The position numbers were made by a program, and so were the translations under genes. A model generated the notes under the pieces. That model had not been told where the DNA came from. It worked only from the letters and a program-made list of their open reading frames with translations, and ran no database searches. Below are positions 31,836-45,200 of a stretch of DNA of 64,000 nucleotides, piece after piece (position 1 is the first letter of the stretch; each line of letters opens with the position of its first letter). The DNA lies in assembly GCF_963678635.1 (NCBI RefSeq), contig NC_087065.1, forward strand, positions 44,735,919 to 44,799,918, given 5' to 3'. This stretch comes from Symsagittifera roscoffensis. Lineage: Eukaryota; Xenacoelomorpha; Acoela; Convolutidae.

Positions 31836-31892
31836 AGTTCGAGGAAGCTTTAACGATCGACCATCTTTCGGCACGCTTCCAGTAGTTGTCAT
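31826..31892 (-). CDS. Candidate exon of second host gene
   Basis: An acceptor CATCAAACCAGAG and the consensus donor AACAT|GTAAGTAC bound 67 bp encoding DDNYWKRAERWSIVKASSNY. The first two bases complete an Asp codon begun in the exon at 32160-32208. The donor region is duplicated in tandem just downstream (31787-31830). The family is not recognised. Confidence 0.55.
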
Positions 31893-32159
31893 CTCTGGTT
31901 TGATGATCACACAATTCAGAGCAGAATTAATATTTTTCAGACTACCATTAGCCTTGTAAATTCAATTAAATTCAGCAAAATATTGAGTTCAAGAAAAAAC
32001 TTAACTGTATTTCTTAAAATGACAAATCCTAGTCTCAAAATGATGCTTCTATGTCATAAGACAGCTATGATCAAATAAAAAAAGATCAGAAAAACAAGAG
32101 AACAAAACCTGTGTTCTAAAATTTGGTTGACTGGTTTTAAAAAAAGCATAGAATAACAC

Positions 32160-32208
32160 CTGCCGAAGATTCAGCCATTCGTTGCTTTTTGGTATACAGC
32201 TCATCCAT
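32160..32208 (-). CDS. Candidate first exon of second host gene
   Basis: An ATG at 32206-32208 opens 16 codons (MDELYTKKQRMAESSA) plus one base, then the donor GCAG|GTGTTA. Phase fits the next exon exactly. The ATG lies 360 bp downstream of the PPP4R1 stop, so the two genes are closely spaced head to tail. This is the likely start of a gene that may include the exons at 6921-1101, which would put element 1 in its intron. That link is inferred from strand and order only. Confidence 0.5.
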
Positions 32209-32567
32209 TATTCACTTCGGGAAACGTGGCAAAACCAGGTATTTTTTTCCTTATGGTCGCTGAGGAAAACAGCTTCTAATGAAAATTATATTCTAAAGCT
32301 CCATAAATAAATGTTTCATATTTGTTGCATTGCTAAAATTAAAGTAAAGTTAATAAAGCGCATATGATTTGCCATCTCACTTCATTTTCAATTCAACAAC
32401 GTTTAGGTCAATTTTTTAAGCCATTGAAAAAATTCTGAACCTCGTAAATTGACCGGCCTTCCAAATTGAATAGCAACTCAATTAATTCGCACTTTGCAGC
32501 TACAGAACTAAATTCAGATGAACAAGATTTCAGATAACAAGTTCAGTTTTTGCACCCGGTTCCAGAA

Positions 32568-33297
32568 TTAGGTCTGAACGGTTACTTTCTTGATATTTGC
32601 AAGAGACTGCCTTTTCACAGCTTCTCTTTGATGAATCGTCTCTACCACATTTAGACACTCATCCAGAGCAATTTGAATATCTTTGACATGTCGCGTTTGT
32701 AGCGCCAAGAGCGCATCGCCGAAGTTAGTCGAGAACCACACATAGTCAATTATTTTAACCATTATAGCACACATTTGAATGAACGCTACTTTTCCTTTGC
32801 ATGACTCAACAGAGTAAAAGTGTTTAAATATGAACTCTTTCACGTGTGAAATCATGTCATGATCTTTTCTTTGCAATCCGACCTTTAGAATTTTGGCCAT
32901 CAGAAAAAATGCGCCTTTTCTGACTTCTGATATGCGATCAATTGCGTAATACTTTGCCATTGGCCAAATATATTTGTCGATATCTTTGGAAGACAAATAT
33001 TCAATCATTTTAGCTAATTGCTGTGTCATGTACAGCCTATATCTCCAGCAATTCTCGTTTTCGCATTCGGCGAACTCGGCTAAGTTTCGCAACTGGCGAG
33101 TAGATTCTTCTGCTCCCAGGCAAAAAAGGAAGTTTGCAAGATTTTTCACCATCACCAATCGCACTTCGTCGACATCGTTGAAACAGGACTCGAATGTCGA
33201 AAGCAATTCGTCTTCAGCCTGTACAGGTCCCAGTATTTTTGCTATTTCGTGCAAAGAAGCCGCTATTTTCTGCCGAACTTTCCAGTCTATGTCATTC
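32568..33297 (-). CDS. PPP4R1: PPP4R1 last exon
   Basis: Acceptor TTTTTTATTCAG; 730 bp of HEAT-repeat coding ending at TAA (32568-32570). One leading base completes a Glu codon from the previous exon. The open frame extends past the acceptor to 33536, but that part is intronic in composition. Confidence 0.88.
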
Positions 33298-36200
33298 CTG
33301 AATAAAAAATTTTGTGAATTTAATTTTTTAATAGCAAAATAAACAGAGGCGAAGCTGAGCTTCGCACCACTTGCGATAGAACGTAAAAAAAAACTAGATC
33401 TATCATAATGAATAAAGCTAGTTTTGAAAGAAAACCATGCCGAGACAGTAAATGTGAAATCAGCATTGGAAGATAATTTACCAAGCGGTAACAAATACCT
33501 TCGCAGAAACGTTTCAGGCCGAAAAAAAATCAACAAGTTTTAAGACTTATGAAAAGTCCATGTCGCCCTCAAAACACTCAAAAAACATTAATTGATCGTC
33601 AAATGAAACAATCTGAGACAACTAAGCCGCGATAATATCCTAAGAAGCCCAAAAAACGAAAAAAAAAATAAAAAAGGTTAAGACGTTATTAAGCTCCCCT
33701 CGCCCTCAAAACACAGACACAAACTTTTTTCACCCGTCGAAGGACACAAAATGAGGCCGCTAAGCCGATATAATATAGGCCGAAACCTATCAGGCCGAAA
33801 AAAAGGCGATAAAAAAATTATTGTCATGAAAAATTTGAATTATAATTTCTATTAAGATGTTTAGCATTTTTTTCAATCGACAGATGAGTATTTTAAAAGT
33901 GTTTCCATTGAAACAACTCGAAAGTACGTCACTAGGCCGATAAAATACAGGCTGAAATCATTTGGGCAGAAAATTTTTTTTCATTAAAAAAACGAAAAAA
34001 GAAATACATATAATGTCAAGGTTAAAAAATTACAAAGAAACAGCAGAAGAAAATCAGAACACTAAAAGCAACTATATTATTTTAAAAAACCAAAAGTCAA
34101 ATAAGCGATTTAGTAGGATGATAAAAACAAAGCGGAAGCTAAGCCAACAAAAAGCCCAAATCGACGAAGTCGAAAATACAAAAAAAAATACCCAAGAAAG
34201 TATAACATTTGAACTGCGAAAATATTGGAATAACACTAATAAGGATGCACAGTTTGAGTAATAGACCAATGAGCAAATATACGACGCACATACTGTATGC
34301 ATGTCGTCTACTGCATGCATTGCATGCTGAAATCTGTGGACAAAGTTAATTACGGGAAAAAAATCTAGTGCCCGATTGCAATACTCTTGCTATCGCAAGG
34401 GTAAACAAGCTGTGAGTCAAAGGTTGGACGAAAACACTAAGTGAGGCCCTGTGTTTAACGATACTTAAATCGAGTTCGTACAAACTGACTAAGGTTGGCT
34501 GTATTTGTTCCGAACATTTGAAAAATGGGGAGGAACTTTGAATTCGGATGTTTTAGTTTTTTTCCACGCAAAATCAGCTACCACAAATAATCATCGGAGA
34601 GAGTTGAAAGATATTTTATATTAAAACCGTCAGTCGAGATTCGAATGACATTTTAAAATTTCCAGTGTCGAGAAAAACCGGTTTAAAATTTTTTGTTTTT
34701 CGTCTTAATTAGAGCAAAAAGAGCGAGCGAACAGGCTTACAATAGCTTATTTTAATGGCCTAAAAGCGTACAATAGCTCAAAATAAAACGTAAAAAGTTA
34801 ATTTTCCTCGAGTAACGTTAGTTTTTTTGAGTATTGTAGCGCCTTTTCGATTTTTTTTTCTAGTCATTTGTCTAAAATACTTATTTTCCAATTTTCGTAT
34901 TTTGCTAAGACTGTCGAATATTTCTAAGCTCGAAAAAAAAAATTCGTCGTGTTTTTTCAAGACTACGGTCGGAACCGGCTATCCTTGCTTTTCTTAGGCT
35001 TTTTTGGAAATTTCTTTTTGAAATACAACTGACTACTAAATGGGCTGTAATATGATACGACACTAGAAACCGTATACGAGCTTTCTTTAAGGTACCTAAA
35101 ATTGCAAAACATAGTCAACAGACAGTTGGAAAAAAGTCAATGAACGCAAGTAAACAAAAAATACTGACTTGTTTTTTTTTTATAAAATCTCAATTTTCAA
35201 ATTTCAAAGAAAGAATAGATGCCCTTGAAGCTCTTTGACTTTCTAGAACAATTTAGGATAGTACTTTTTAATAGAATATTCCCAATTTGAGAAAACTGGA
35301 TCAATAAGTAAACTTTTCATTTCGCTGGGAAATCTCATATTAAATTCCACTTTGAACCTAGAAGTTGATCACGTTTTTCTTGACCTTCACACTTTTGCTA
35401 TTTGGAATTTGATAGTGAAGTTTGCCTTCCTTTAACATGAACCTAAAAAGAAATCAAAAGTCAAACCGCGAAAAATTAAATTTGAGCCTGAACAAACTTG
35501 AACTTTTCCTGAAAAAAAAAAAACATAATCGCGACCAATATAAGCGTCTGAACTACGTTCGTCGTCTCTTAAAAACAACGCCATATGCCATAGTCCCTTC
35601 CTAATTGCTGAGAGTTCTATACTATAGATATATTAACTTAGAAACAAAAAAATTCTCTGCTTCTAGGAGTCTTAATAGATTTTTAATGTATCTAATAGCT
35701 AATTTGAAATGAAACAGAAGTTTGCTCACTCTAGTTTGGTGAATAGTGGTTTGAGCAGATGCCAGTACTCCTTGCCCAAAGCGGCAGTCACAGCTGGGAA
35801 GTTCCTCGCACAGTTCTCCATCATCCCATTCTCCTCAATGTAGATCATCTCCAAGAAGTGGCGGAACAGAGTCCGACTAATCACTGTCTGCAAAAGGAAA
35901 CAATGATTGGCGGTTGATGTGCAAGTAGCATAAAATGTTCCAACCATTTTCTTATAATATCTACAATTTTTTTTCAAATTAGTGTCGTTTCTTTTTGTGC
36001 TTGGTGATGAAAGGATCTGAACGAAAGCCGAGAACTGAGGCATGTTAGACAATTATAGTAGAATAGACAAATTAAACAGTAGTTTTTGTCAAAAAAAACA
36101 TGGCTAGAAAAACAAATGACAAAATAAATATAAATAAGGAACGACATTTGAAAAGTTTCAAGAATTTCTCCCAGTGCCGAGAAAAAATGGTTTAAAATTT

Positions 36201-39200
36201 TGAGCGAGTAAAGCGAGCGAGCAGGCTTAATATTATAAAAAGATAAGCCGGATAACTTTTATTTAATCCCCTGAAACTTTATTTTTAGGACCGTTTAAGA
36301 ATAAAACTTAAAAATTAAATAAAAATGATTCATATATATATATATACATTTTTATAAAAATCATTTTAAATTTTTAAGTTTTTATTCACACAAAATTTTA
36401 AGCCAGGTTTTCTCAACACTGGGATAACTTTTTGAAAACTTTTTAATGTCGTTCTAAACATGACTGAAATAACTAATATAATATATCTTTCGAGCCAGCC
36501 TGATAATTATTTATGGTACCTGATTTCGTTCGTTTGCTTTTTCTCCAATGTTATTTGAAAAATAACCCTAGAATTACCTTAAAATTCTAGCTAAATTAGG
36601 TTTTGGAAAAACTTGACAAAAAGGGAGCAGGACTGTATCCATATCGGAACGCAACTACTGAATATATTATTTTCATTTACGATCTTAACGTACAATCAAT
36701 GACGGAAATTAGCATCAGGATCAGGAAAAGCTAAAATGACCCATAGACAGAATAGCGTATCTACTAACCTGATTATCTACGACCTCATCAAAGTCCCAAG
36801 CCATTGCACAAGAAGAAGAACTCTTGTTACTCGAATTTATAGTGGAGCTGAACGTCTTAATCAACGATGGTCTATGGCTACCGACAACAGACATGCTTAT
36901 GTCGAAAGACGTTGAGGCTTTGTCCGCGGGATTTGATATGTTGGCATCCTTGGCTTCACTTCTGCTACCTGACTGACCACTTTTGGCAGAGTGCAATGAG
37001 TCATCTGCTTTCTTAGTGCTGATTTCATCGAATGGTTTCACCTGCACAAAATAATTTCTGGTTCTTTTTAATTTTACGTAGGAGTAAAATGTAGGATTTC
37101 CAGCCAGAACTGAGCGTAAAAATCTCAAACTGTTTGCAACTGTTCGGAGCCTATTTCATTTTGCATTTTAACAAACTATCCATAGACTTGATTCACGAAA
37201 ATACTACTAATTAAAAGCCTGCAATCATTTTTCTTTAACTTATTGGTCGTTTCGGCTTCAATGATGAGATATCAAGAACTCAGACGAATCTTCAGTTTAC
37301 AAGAAATCAATATGAAGAAAACTTCGACTCGTTTGTTGTAAAATATTACGCAAATCAAGAAACGACGCAAATAAATAACCGGTACCAAGTTATCAGGAGT
37401 GAGGTCAGCTTCGTGAAATCCTTGGTCCTTATCATCTTCTGTCTCCATTCTATTCTCTTTATCTGCCTCTTGCTCTTCGCTTTTATCTGGTTGATTGTTT
37501 TCAAAAGAAACCTTCTTGTAAATAGACTCTTCAAACTGGTCCTTGTTCTCACTGTCTTCAAATTTCTCTTCCCCTGCATCTACACGAATGAATCACATCA
37601 ATACAAAAAGAATCGAAAACAACCGACTTTGTATGCAAAATCTTTACAATTTTCTGGTGTTTATGTGCATTGCAATTTAGAGGCGACAAAATTGACCTTG
37701 AGCCAAATTAATTCTGTGAAATTGCGCATATTAGAGAAACCATCAATGATAAATGGTACCTATCTCATCATTGAGTACCTGAGACCCCTTCGACCTCAAT
37801 TTTCTGGTCACTGTTCACGTCATCCTTCCCCTTTCCTTCTCCTTTGCCCTTTCCAATTTCCACTTCCTGTCCAGCATCTTCAGTGTCCCCCTCCCCATCT
37901 TCGTCCTCTGATCCGTCATCTTCTTCCTCGTCGCTCAGATCCTCCTCGTCCTCGTCTGCCACCAGAGGGGCTCGAGACACTCTCGCTCCTCCCTTCCACT
38001 GTCTCATCTTCTGCACCACTCCTGACATTCAACAAAAACACATTTACCGGAAAATTTAAAGCTTTTTTAATTTATCGCATAACCTTAAAATAGGGTTATT
38101 GTTCCGACCATTGAAAATGGGGAGGAACTTTGCATTCGGGTGTTTTAGTTTTTTCTTTTTGTTTTCCACGCACAATCAGCTACCACAAATAATCAATGGA
38201 CTGGGTTGAGTGATATATCATGGTAAAGCCCTTTCAGTCGTGTTTTCCCAAAGTCGAGAAAAACCGGTTTGAAATTTTTGATTTTTCGTCTAATTTCGAG
38301 CGAGTGAGCAAGCTTACATTAGGTTATTTATGCTTAATTGAAGCCCTGAAAATTTAGTTTTACTCAAATGAAGTTAGTTTTTGAAGTTTTTAGCTTCATC
38401 CCAGTAATCAAAAATTTGGGGAAAAAATTTGAAAAATTAAAAAAAAATCGTTTTCTTGTTACTTGTCTTCAAAATTTTTTTTCCTATTTGCATATTTTAC
38501 AAAAACTAAAAAATGCCTAAGCTCGACTTTTCCCTCAGATTCCTTTATCAAACCATGCCGACAAAACGACACAAAATTGAAAAGGATAATAATTTAGTTT
38601 GTAATTTTTTAAGACTGGTCGGAACATTCTGTGCTACTTGCACAGTAACCGGCCATCCTTGTATTAAATTTGAGTTTTATTTGAACGATTAGTTGCCTGC
38701 CTAACTGTCTTGCCTGACAAACTACTTAAGCTAACTTTTTAGATTTTACATCGATGAGTAAATTAGATGAGTAAATTAGAGAATACTTACCCAAAAACAT
38801 AACCAACTGGGAGTTGGAAAAGAGTAACGAACGCAAGAAAACTGAAAAAAACCGACTTGTTTTTTTTCAAAAACCTTAAACTTTTGAATTTCGGAGAAAA
38901 AAATAGATGACTTTAAAACTCTGTCAATTTGTAAAACAATTTATGATGAACAGTTTTTTGTTAAAATTAACCCAATTTGATCAATACGTAAACTAGATCA
39001 ATACGTAAATTTTTATTTCGCTGGGAAATCTGATAATTAATTTCTGTTTCCGAAATTGCATTCCTTTTAACGATGGAAATGCACTGATTTTCAAAGGAAA
39101 TCACAAGTCAAACCGCGAAAAATCAAAATTGAGCGTGAACAAATTTAAGTTTTTCCTGAAAAAAAATCAGCAAGACCTATATAAGAGTCTTCACTACGTT

Positions 39201-42200
39201 CATTACTCTTGCTACATATACAACGCCAAAAGCAATATATTATGCGTGGAGGGAGATCCTAAAGAGCAGTATTGCTCATCGAGTACGATATCCTGGAGAT
39301 TAAAGAGAAGACAGCCAGCATCAACTCAACAAACAAATTAACTTAAGGGCTGAAGTTAAAAAACAGTTTATAGAGGTCCTGATTGTCTTTTAGGTAAATT
39401 TGAAAAAAAAAACAGAAATTCTTGACACAAAATGAATATTCTCTTCGTCACATCATTAAAACATTTTTTTGTCACTCATATCTTGAATATTCCTTGGCTG
39501 ACCTGTTCAACACTGTTCTACTAACGAAGTGGCTCTTTCGGACTGATTGATTTGTTCCCTGCTATCATAACTCTCACATCTGCTATAGTCACTGCCGATC
39601 TTTTTGTATGGAACTCGACTGTGGAGGAATCTCCAAGCTTGATTTCTGCAAACAAGCAGTTTCAAAATTTTCTGTAAAACAAATTAAATTTCAAAATTCA
39701 TTCAACTCACTTTGATCACGTTCACTTCTTTTTGTTGAGCTGGAATCACTCAACTGAAACAGCGAAGTCAAATAAAACAGTATTCGATTTTATTTTAGAT
39801 ATTTCAACTTGGTAGTCTGAGCTGCACCTGATCTTCTTCGGGTCCTTTTTGAATCAAATTGTCATTTTGGTCCCATTGGGTAACCCTAGAGCGATGATTC
39901 AAAGAGCTGGATCTCGGTCGACGGCCACAAAACCCCTTTTTGGTTGCAAAGATCATAAGACCTATTAGTTCGTAAGCTGAGTTGCGCACTACTCGAGATG
40001 AGTCGGCCAAAAGCTCTTCAAAAAGTGGCAACAAAACTCCTTCCTGAAACAAAACACTCCTTATTAAAAAACAAAGCATCAATCGCTATGTCAAAACAGC
40101 CATCCGAGAGTTATGAAAGACTTTTTCTATTTTTCAACACAATTTTTGAAGGGCATATTAATAAATTTACCAATGTTGATTTAATTGCCAAAACTTTTAT
40201 GGCGGCCAGTTATTTGAAAAAAAAAACAGACCATTACAATTAGTCATGGTTAATTTTTACGTTTTATTTCATTGGAATTGCTTTTTATGTCTTTTGTTAT
40301 TGCAGGGCGTAGTTTGAGCGCCGTTTGCGAAAAGAATCCGGCGATTTCAAATGCCAATCTAAAAAAAGAGTGAGAACAAATCATATTCTAAAGGAAAAAT
40401 TAATCAAAAAAGGGGACATAAATGTCCTTAACGTTCAGTAACAACAGACGCAAACTTGCACTTCTCAGACACATTTGAAAATCGAGATGCTTGAACCGTC
40501 TATGAAAAAAGATTGAAGCCTTTTTGTTCGAGTTTTCAATAACCTGAAGCAATTTTTACAGTTTTCAATATTAAGCAAGTGTAGTCGGTTGCTAAGCATC
40601 TATTATGCAAAATTCTATAAATGCATAATTTCAAAAATTGGACTTTGCCAAAAACCTTAAGTTTTTCTGCTTAAAATAAGTTAGAAATGTGAAAATTTTT
40701 AATATATTGGAATTATTCCAAGGACAATACACTTCTCTCATAAAAAGAATTTAGGAAACGCCGCTTCTTCGGGTAAAGTCTCACACCCGGTTCTTTCAAT
40801 TGAATTTTTCATCTCAGATTTGATAAGGTAGTTTTTAAGGAAATTCAAAAAAATTTGGAAAACGGCCAGAAGTTCATAAACTTTACTTTCCGAAATCCCT
40901 ACCTTTTCCTGCAAAATAGAAAATATTCTCAAAAGCTGGTTGCTTGATTGAACACTTAACTTAAAGTCAAAAAACTTCCAACAAACGGTCAAAGTTTGAA
41001 AGCTTTGACTTTTTTGAAGGCCAAAACTTTTTTGTAATAGAATTGGGCGTAACCAAACATAAGGTAAGCTTTCAACAATTTATTTGAAAGGTTAGTTTTC
41101 GAGGAAAGTCTAAAAGATTTAAAAAGCTGTCATATTTGACTTTTCCGATGGCCGTACTTTATTTTGAAAAAAAAATTGGGCATAGTCACTTATGCAGAGG
41201 AAAGTTCCAGAACCCATTCTGTTCATTAAAACCAAAACCTTAGGCTTAAGAGGTTAGTTTTTGAATAAACAATTTAAAAAAATGGGTCAAATATTCCCGC
41301 AACAAACTTTTTCCAAGGCTGTAGACAGATGGGTAAAGCAAAATTTTTCCAAAAGCATCTAAAAAAACCGATCCAATACATTTTCATTATACCTATTTTT
41401 ATCCATCAGGAGTTCTACTAGGCTAACAAGCCAAGAAAGCATTTGAAATTTGAACTAGCAATGTAACAAAACTTACGAAGCGGAAACAAAGCCGACAAAC
41501 TTTGAGCAGGCAACAATTGAGACCCTTTGACCAAAAATCCGTGATGTGGCACCCAAGCCGACAAGACTTAAGAGGACAAACGAAAGTCCGACCATTCAAT
41601 TTCTTGCAAGAAAAAAACTTCAATTTCAAACATACTGAAAAAAGAAGGTCTTGTCGGGACTCGAACCCCAGACCTTAGGATGCAAAAGCGACCACGTTAC
41701 CTCCAGGCCAAGTAGGAAGAACCAGTAAGATGTCAAGGTTCAACAATAAAGCAAGTTTAATTCCTTGTAAAAAAAAATTGTTTACGGGAAAGAATCTAGC
41801 TATCGATTACCTGACTGAATGATTTGCCCTGATTGAATAATCGCCTATATTATATGTTTTTATGGAGTTTGAACTAAGTATATACAAGGGGCACGAATAA
41901 AGCAAATACAACAAAACTTAAGTTTCTGATATAAAACATGCCGACTTGAGCGCAAAACTTGGGCATTTTTTGTGTGCAAGTTAGGGTTCAGAAAACGAAC
42001 ACGTATAATACGGCTACCCTCTACTCGTGCAGAAATGTTGATATTTCATTGAAAAAAATTAGTTTACTTAAGGTTCTAAACACAATTTTTTTTTTAATTT
42101 TCCGGCAATTTTCAATTTACTTGCCACTTTCGATTTCCTCATGAAAGAAGAATAACAGATTCTTTTCTGAAAAAATCCTCAAAACAAATCAAAGCATAAA

Positions 42201-45200
42201 TCAGCTGAAACGATTTTTTAGTTTTTTGAAAACTAGAGGCTGGAAGTAATTGTTTGATATTTTTTGAATTTGTTATACTGACGCGGGATGCAATGGGTAA
42301 ATTCAAAATGTTCAAAAACTGAATTCGACCACAACCTTAGCTGATCATCTAAAAAAACAAGTGAGAGTGAAATATTTTACGAAAATTGAAACATTCCCAA
42401 AGACAAAACATTTTTCTTACGAAAACTTCAAAAAGTCGCCACTTCTCCAGGAAAAATTGTCGCAGTCTGTTATTTCGAATGAGCCCTTCATCTCAATTTG
42501 ATACGCTCGTTTTTAGGCTAGTTTTTAAGAAAAGTAACAAAATTCTAAAGAACGGTCAAAAGTGCAATAACTTGTGACTTTCCAAAAACCATTGCAACTT
42601 TTTAAATGGGCGTAGCCCCTTATGCGGTTAAGCTTTCAAACAGCTGTTGTCTGTTACATTTTCAAAATACCTGTTTTTATCAAACAAGAAAACAAGGTAA
42701 ACATATCAAGCAAAATATTTGAATTTTAAATTAGCAACAGAACAAAACTTACGAAGTGGAAACAAAGCCGACAATCTTTGAGTAGACACCAGTTGAGCCG
42801 AAAAAAATGGTTTTACAAAAACGTACTAAGTTTCAAGTCCCCCTGAAACTACAATAAACAAAACTTGCAAATACCATGATACTTTCTTACAAGACAAGAA
42901 AAATCAGTGATGTGGCAACTCAGTCGACATAAATTGAGCAGATAAACGGATATCCGACAAATCATTTTTCACCGGAAAATTTTCGAAAGTATACATACTG
43001 AAAAAATAACAAGGTCCTGTCGGGATTCGAACCTCGATCTTGGAGTGCAAAGTCAACGGTTTCATCTCCACGCTAAGTTCAAAAGAACCTGGAAGTTCTT
43101 AGGATTCAATAATGAAGCAAGTTGAAAATTTCTAAGAAAAATTGTTTACGGGAAAACAGTCTTAGTTCCCTATTACAAGAAACTGGCTTTCGCAAGTGGC
43201 AAAGTCAACGGTTTCATCTCCACGCTAAGTTCAAAAGAACCTGGAAGTTATTAGGATTCAATAATAAAGCAAGTTGAAAATTTCTAAGAAAAATTGTTTA
43301 CGGGAAAACAGTCTTAGTTCCCTATTACAAGAAACTGGCTTTCGCAAGTGTAAACACATAATTAATTCTTCTGAATATGCCAAAATTTCCGCTGTCTTCT
43401 TGGGTATGATGTTGTTAGTGATATTATTCTTCAACAGGATTTTGTATAATTTAAAAATATTTTGCCACATTATGTATAAACTATGCATTTCAAAAAGCTG
43501 CGAGATATATTGAAATTGAAAACTTCTGAAATCGAGATTTTATTATTGGTATGTTGTTTGAAACAACTAGCTTTTTTGGTTCATTTGATGAATTTAAAAT
43601 ACATCATCTGTGTTAACTTATTACTATTCGAATGCCAAAGCACCTGCTATCAAGAAGCCGTAAAGGTGCCACTACAAGTGGCACCAATATTTGCGATTGA
43701 GGTTAGAAAAAAAGGTCGAATTATTACAAAACGCACACTTACTTTGGCTAGTGTAAAAAATGGATTCCTCTGGGAAAACTGAAAACTTAAATCCATTTTC
43801 GAAACTAGCAGTCAATTACGTTTTTACACTTTTGCTGTTCGATCGTGGAGCTTGTCTTCCCATTAACAAATAAATGAGCTTTTTCGGAAACAAAAAATTT
43901 ACAAAAAATCATCACAACCTATTTAAGAGTTTCCGTTCATTGACTCTTAAAATGTTGAGAAACAGTTACATGGGGAGTGTATTAAGCTATGATGCCAGTT
44001 AAATAAAACTAAAGTACCTGGTCGTCTTCTGGAGCGGACTTGGCTATTTCAACCAGAACTGGCGCCATTTGCATTCGAATTGAGGGCTCTTTGTCCTCTG
44101 ATAAGGTAATGAGCAGATCCAGGAAGTCCTTCTTGAACTGCTCGTACGTCATCATCAGACAGAAATCTTTCAGTTTGGACGCATAGTAGGCACGCGATGG
44201 CTCATTTCTACAAAGAAAAATGAATTATTTTATGACCTAATGGAATTCAATAATTACTCTGTATTTTCATACGCCTATATAGAACCAGTTGTGATCTGGC
44301 TACTATAGTCGAAAAATCATCGCGATCAATAAGGTTTCTATCAGTGTGAATGAATTGAATATCCGTATATGGAGATCATGCAAGGAATGTCATTAAGGAA
44401 TGCCAATGTTAGAACTTCGGGCTTTAAGCAGATCACAGAAGGTAAACATTGCAAAAACTAGCACAACTTCATTTGCCAAAAGTTCATCTTATGCGTCTTG
44501 ATTCTAAATATAACTGATGAAACCTTCTAAACACTTGAGCAGACTTACTGATTAGTTTGTTCGCTCAAGTGCCTCTTGTACGATTCGATGAAATCCAAAG
44601 CTTGTTTTCTGTCGGGTTGAAGGTCAAACCACAAGTCAAGTCCTGAAAATAGTCCTCTTTATATGCAGCAATCAACCACGTAATCAGTGGTGGTAGCATA
44701 ATAAACCGAACCTTCCTAGCATTTCTAAAGCTACCACAACCAAGAATTTCTGAAATTGAATTATAATTTGCTTTTTATATTCTGAACTTCGGACTAAGTC
44801 CCGCACTCGTTTTTTCTTGTTACTTATTTCAATTCAAAAGTGCAGTTGAAACGAAATTTCGCAATCTGATCTAAGAACAGGACGCAACTCTGAGAAGCTT
44901 CCAATTTTTTTTCTCGCTTGAAAAAAAAACTCGTGCACCCGATAGAATCAGCTGCAGCTTTTTCCAAAAGTAATAGATCAAAATTACATATTCTGGAACA
45001 GGCTAACCTTCAAATTTGAAGATAGGAGATGCGCGGTTTTCAACCATGTTGGCTGCCTGCTGAAACAACATCTGTTTCAGAGTATGTCCGTTGATTCGAT
45101 CTCTTCTGCAAATTTCCAGTGAGATAGCCTTCGCCATTCTCCTTACATCGCTGTTAAAAATAAAGAAATAAAAACTGTTTCACATTAATTGATGGGACTG

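Larger units (their letters stand above)
33298..35729. other. PPP4R1 intron with repeats
   Basis: No exon seen. It contains a family B copy (about 34500-35000) and a TIR-family copy (about 35128-35582). A Lys-rich open stretch near 33960-34260 reflects A-rich composition. Confidence 0.6.
38022..39525. other. PPP4R1 intron with two MITE-like repeats
   Basis: Holds the family B copy at 38098-38662 and the TIR-family copy at 38821-39209. No exon seen. Confidence 0.6.
40359..44017. other. PPP4R1 intron, dense in repeats
   Basis: Contains two SINE copies, a tandem duplication and blocks of another dispersed family (recurring GGGCATAGCCGCTTATGCAG-like and ACGGTCAAAA-like segments near 40750, 41150, 42500, 48900 and 49300). 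One PPP4R1 exon of about 200 bp is expected somewhere here but was not recognised. Confidence 0.55.

Noticed and set aside
33962..34261. 99-aa Lys-rich frame
   Set aside because: Low complexity from A-rich intron DNA, no splice or start support.
37413..38093. 226-aa plus-strand frame
   Set aside because: Antisense to two well-phased acidic PPP4R1 exons; the Ser/Pro-rich product is the complement of Asp/Glu codons.
40440..40540. Possible PPP4R1 exon (minus strand, between TTCATAG and a GTTAAG donor)
   Set aside because: Open and phase-0 at its start, but the product has no HEAT pattern and its end phase does not fit the next exon.
40738..40992. 84-aa minus-strand frame as a PPP4R1 exon
   Set aside because: Sequence belongs to a dispersed repeat also seen near 41.1, 42.4 and 49.2 kb; no HEAT similarity and phase not needed.
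41640..41720. Functional tRNA gene on the minus strand
   Set aside because: Boxes are present but stems are poor, and the attached body is shared with other copies, so it is a SINE.
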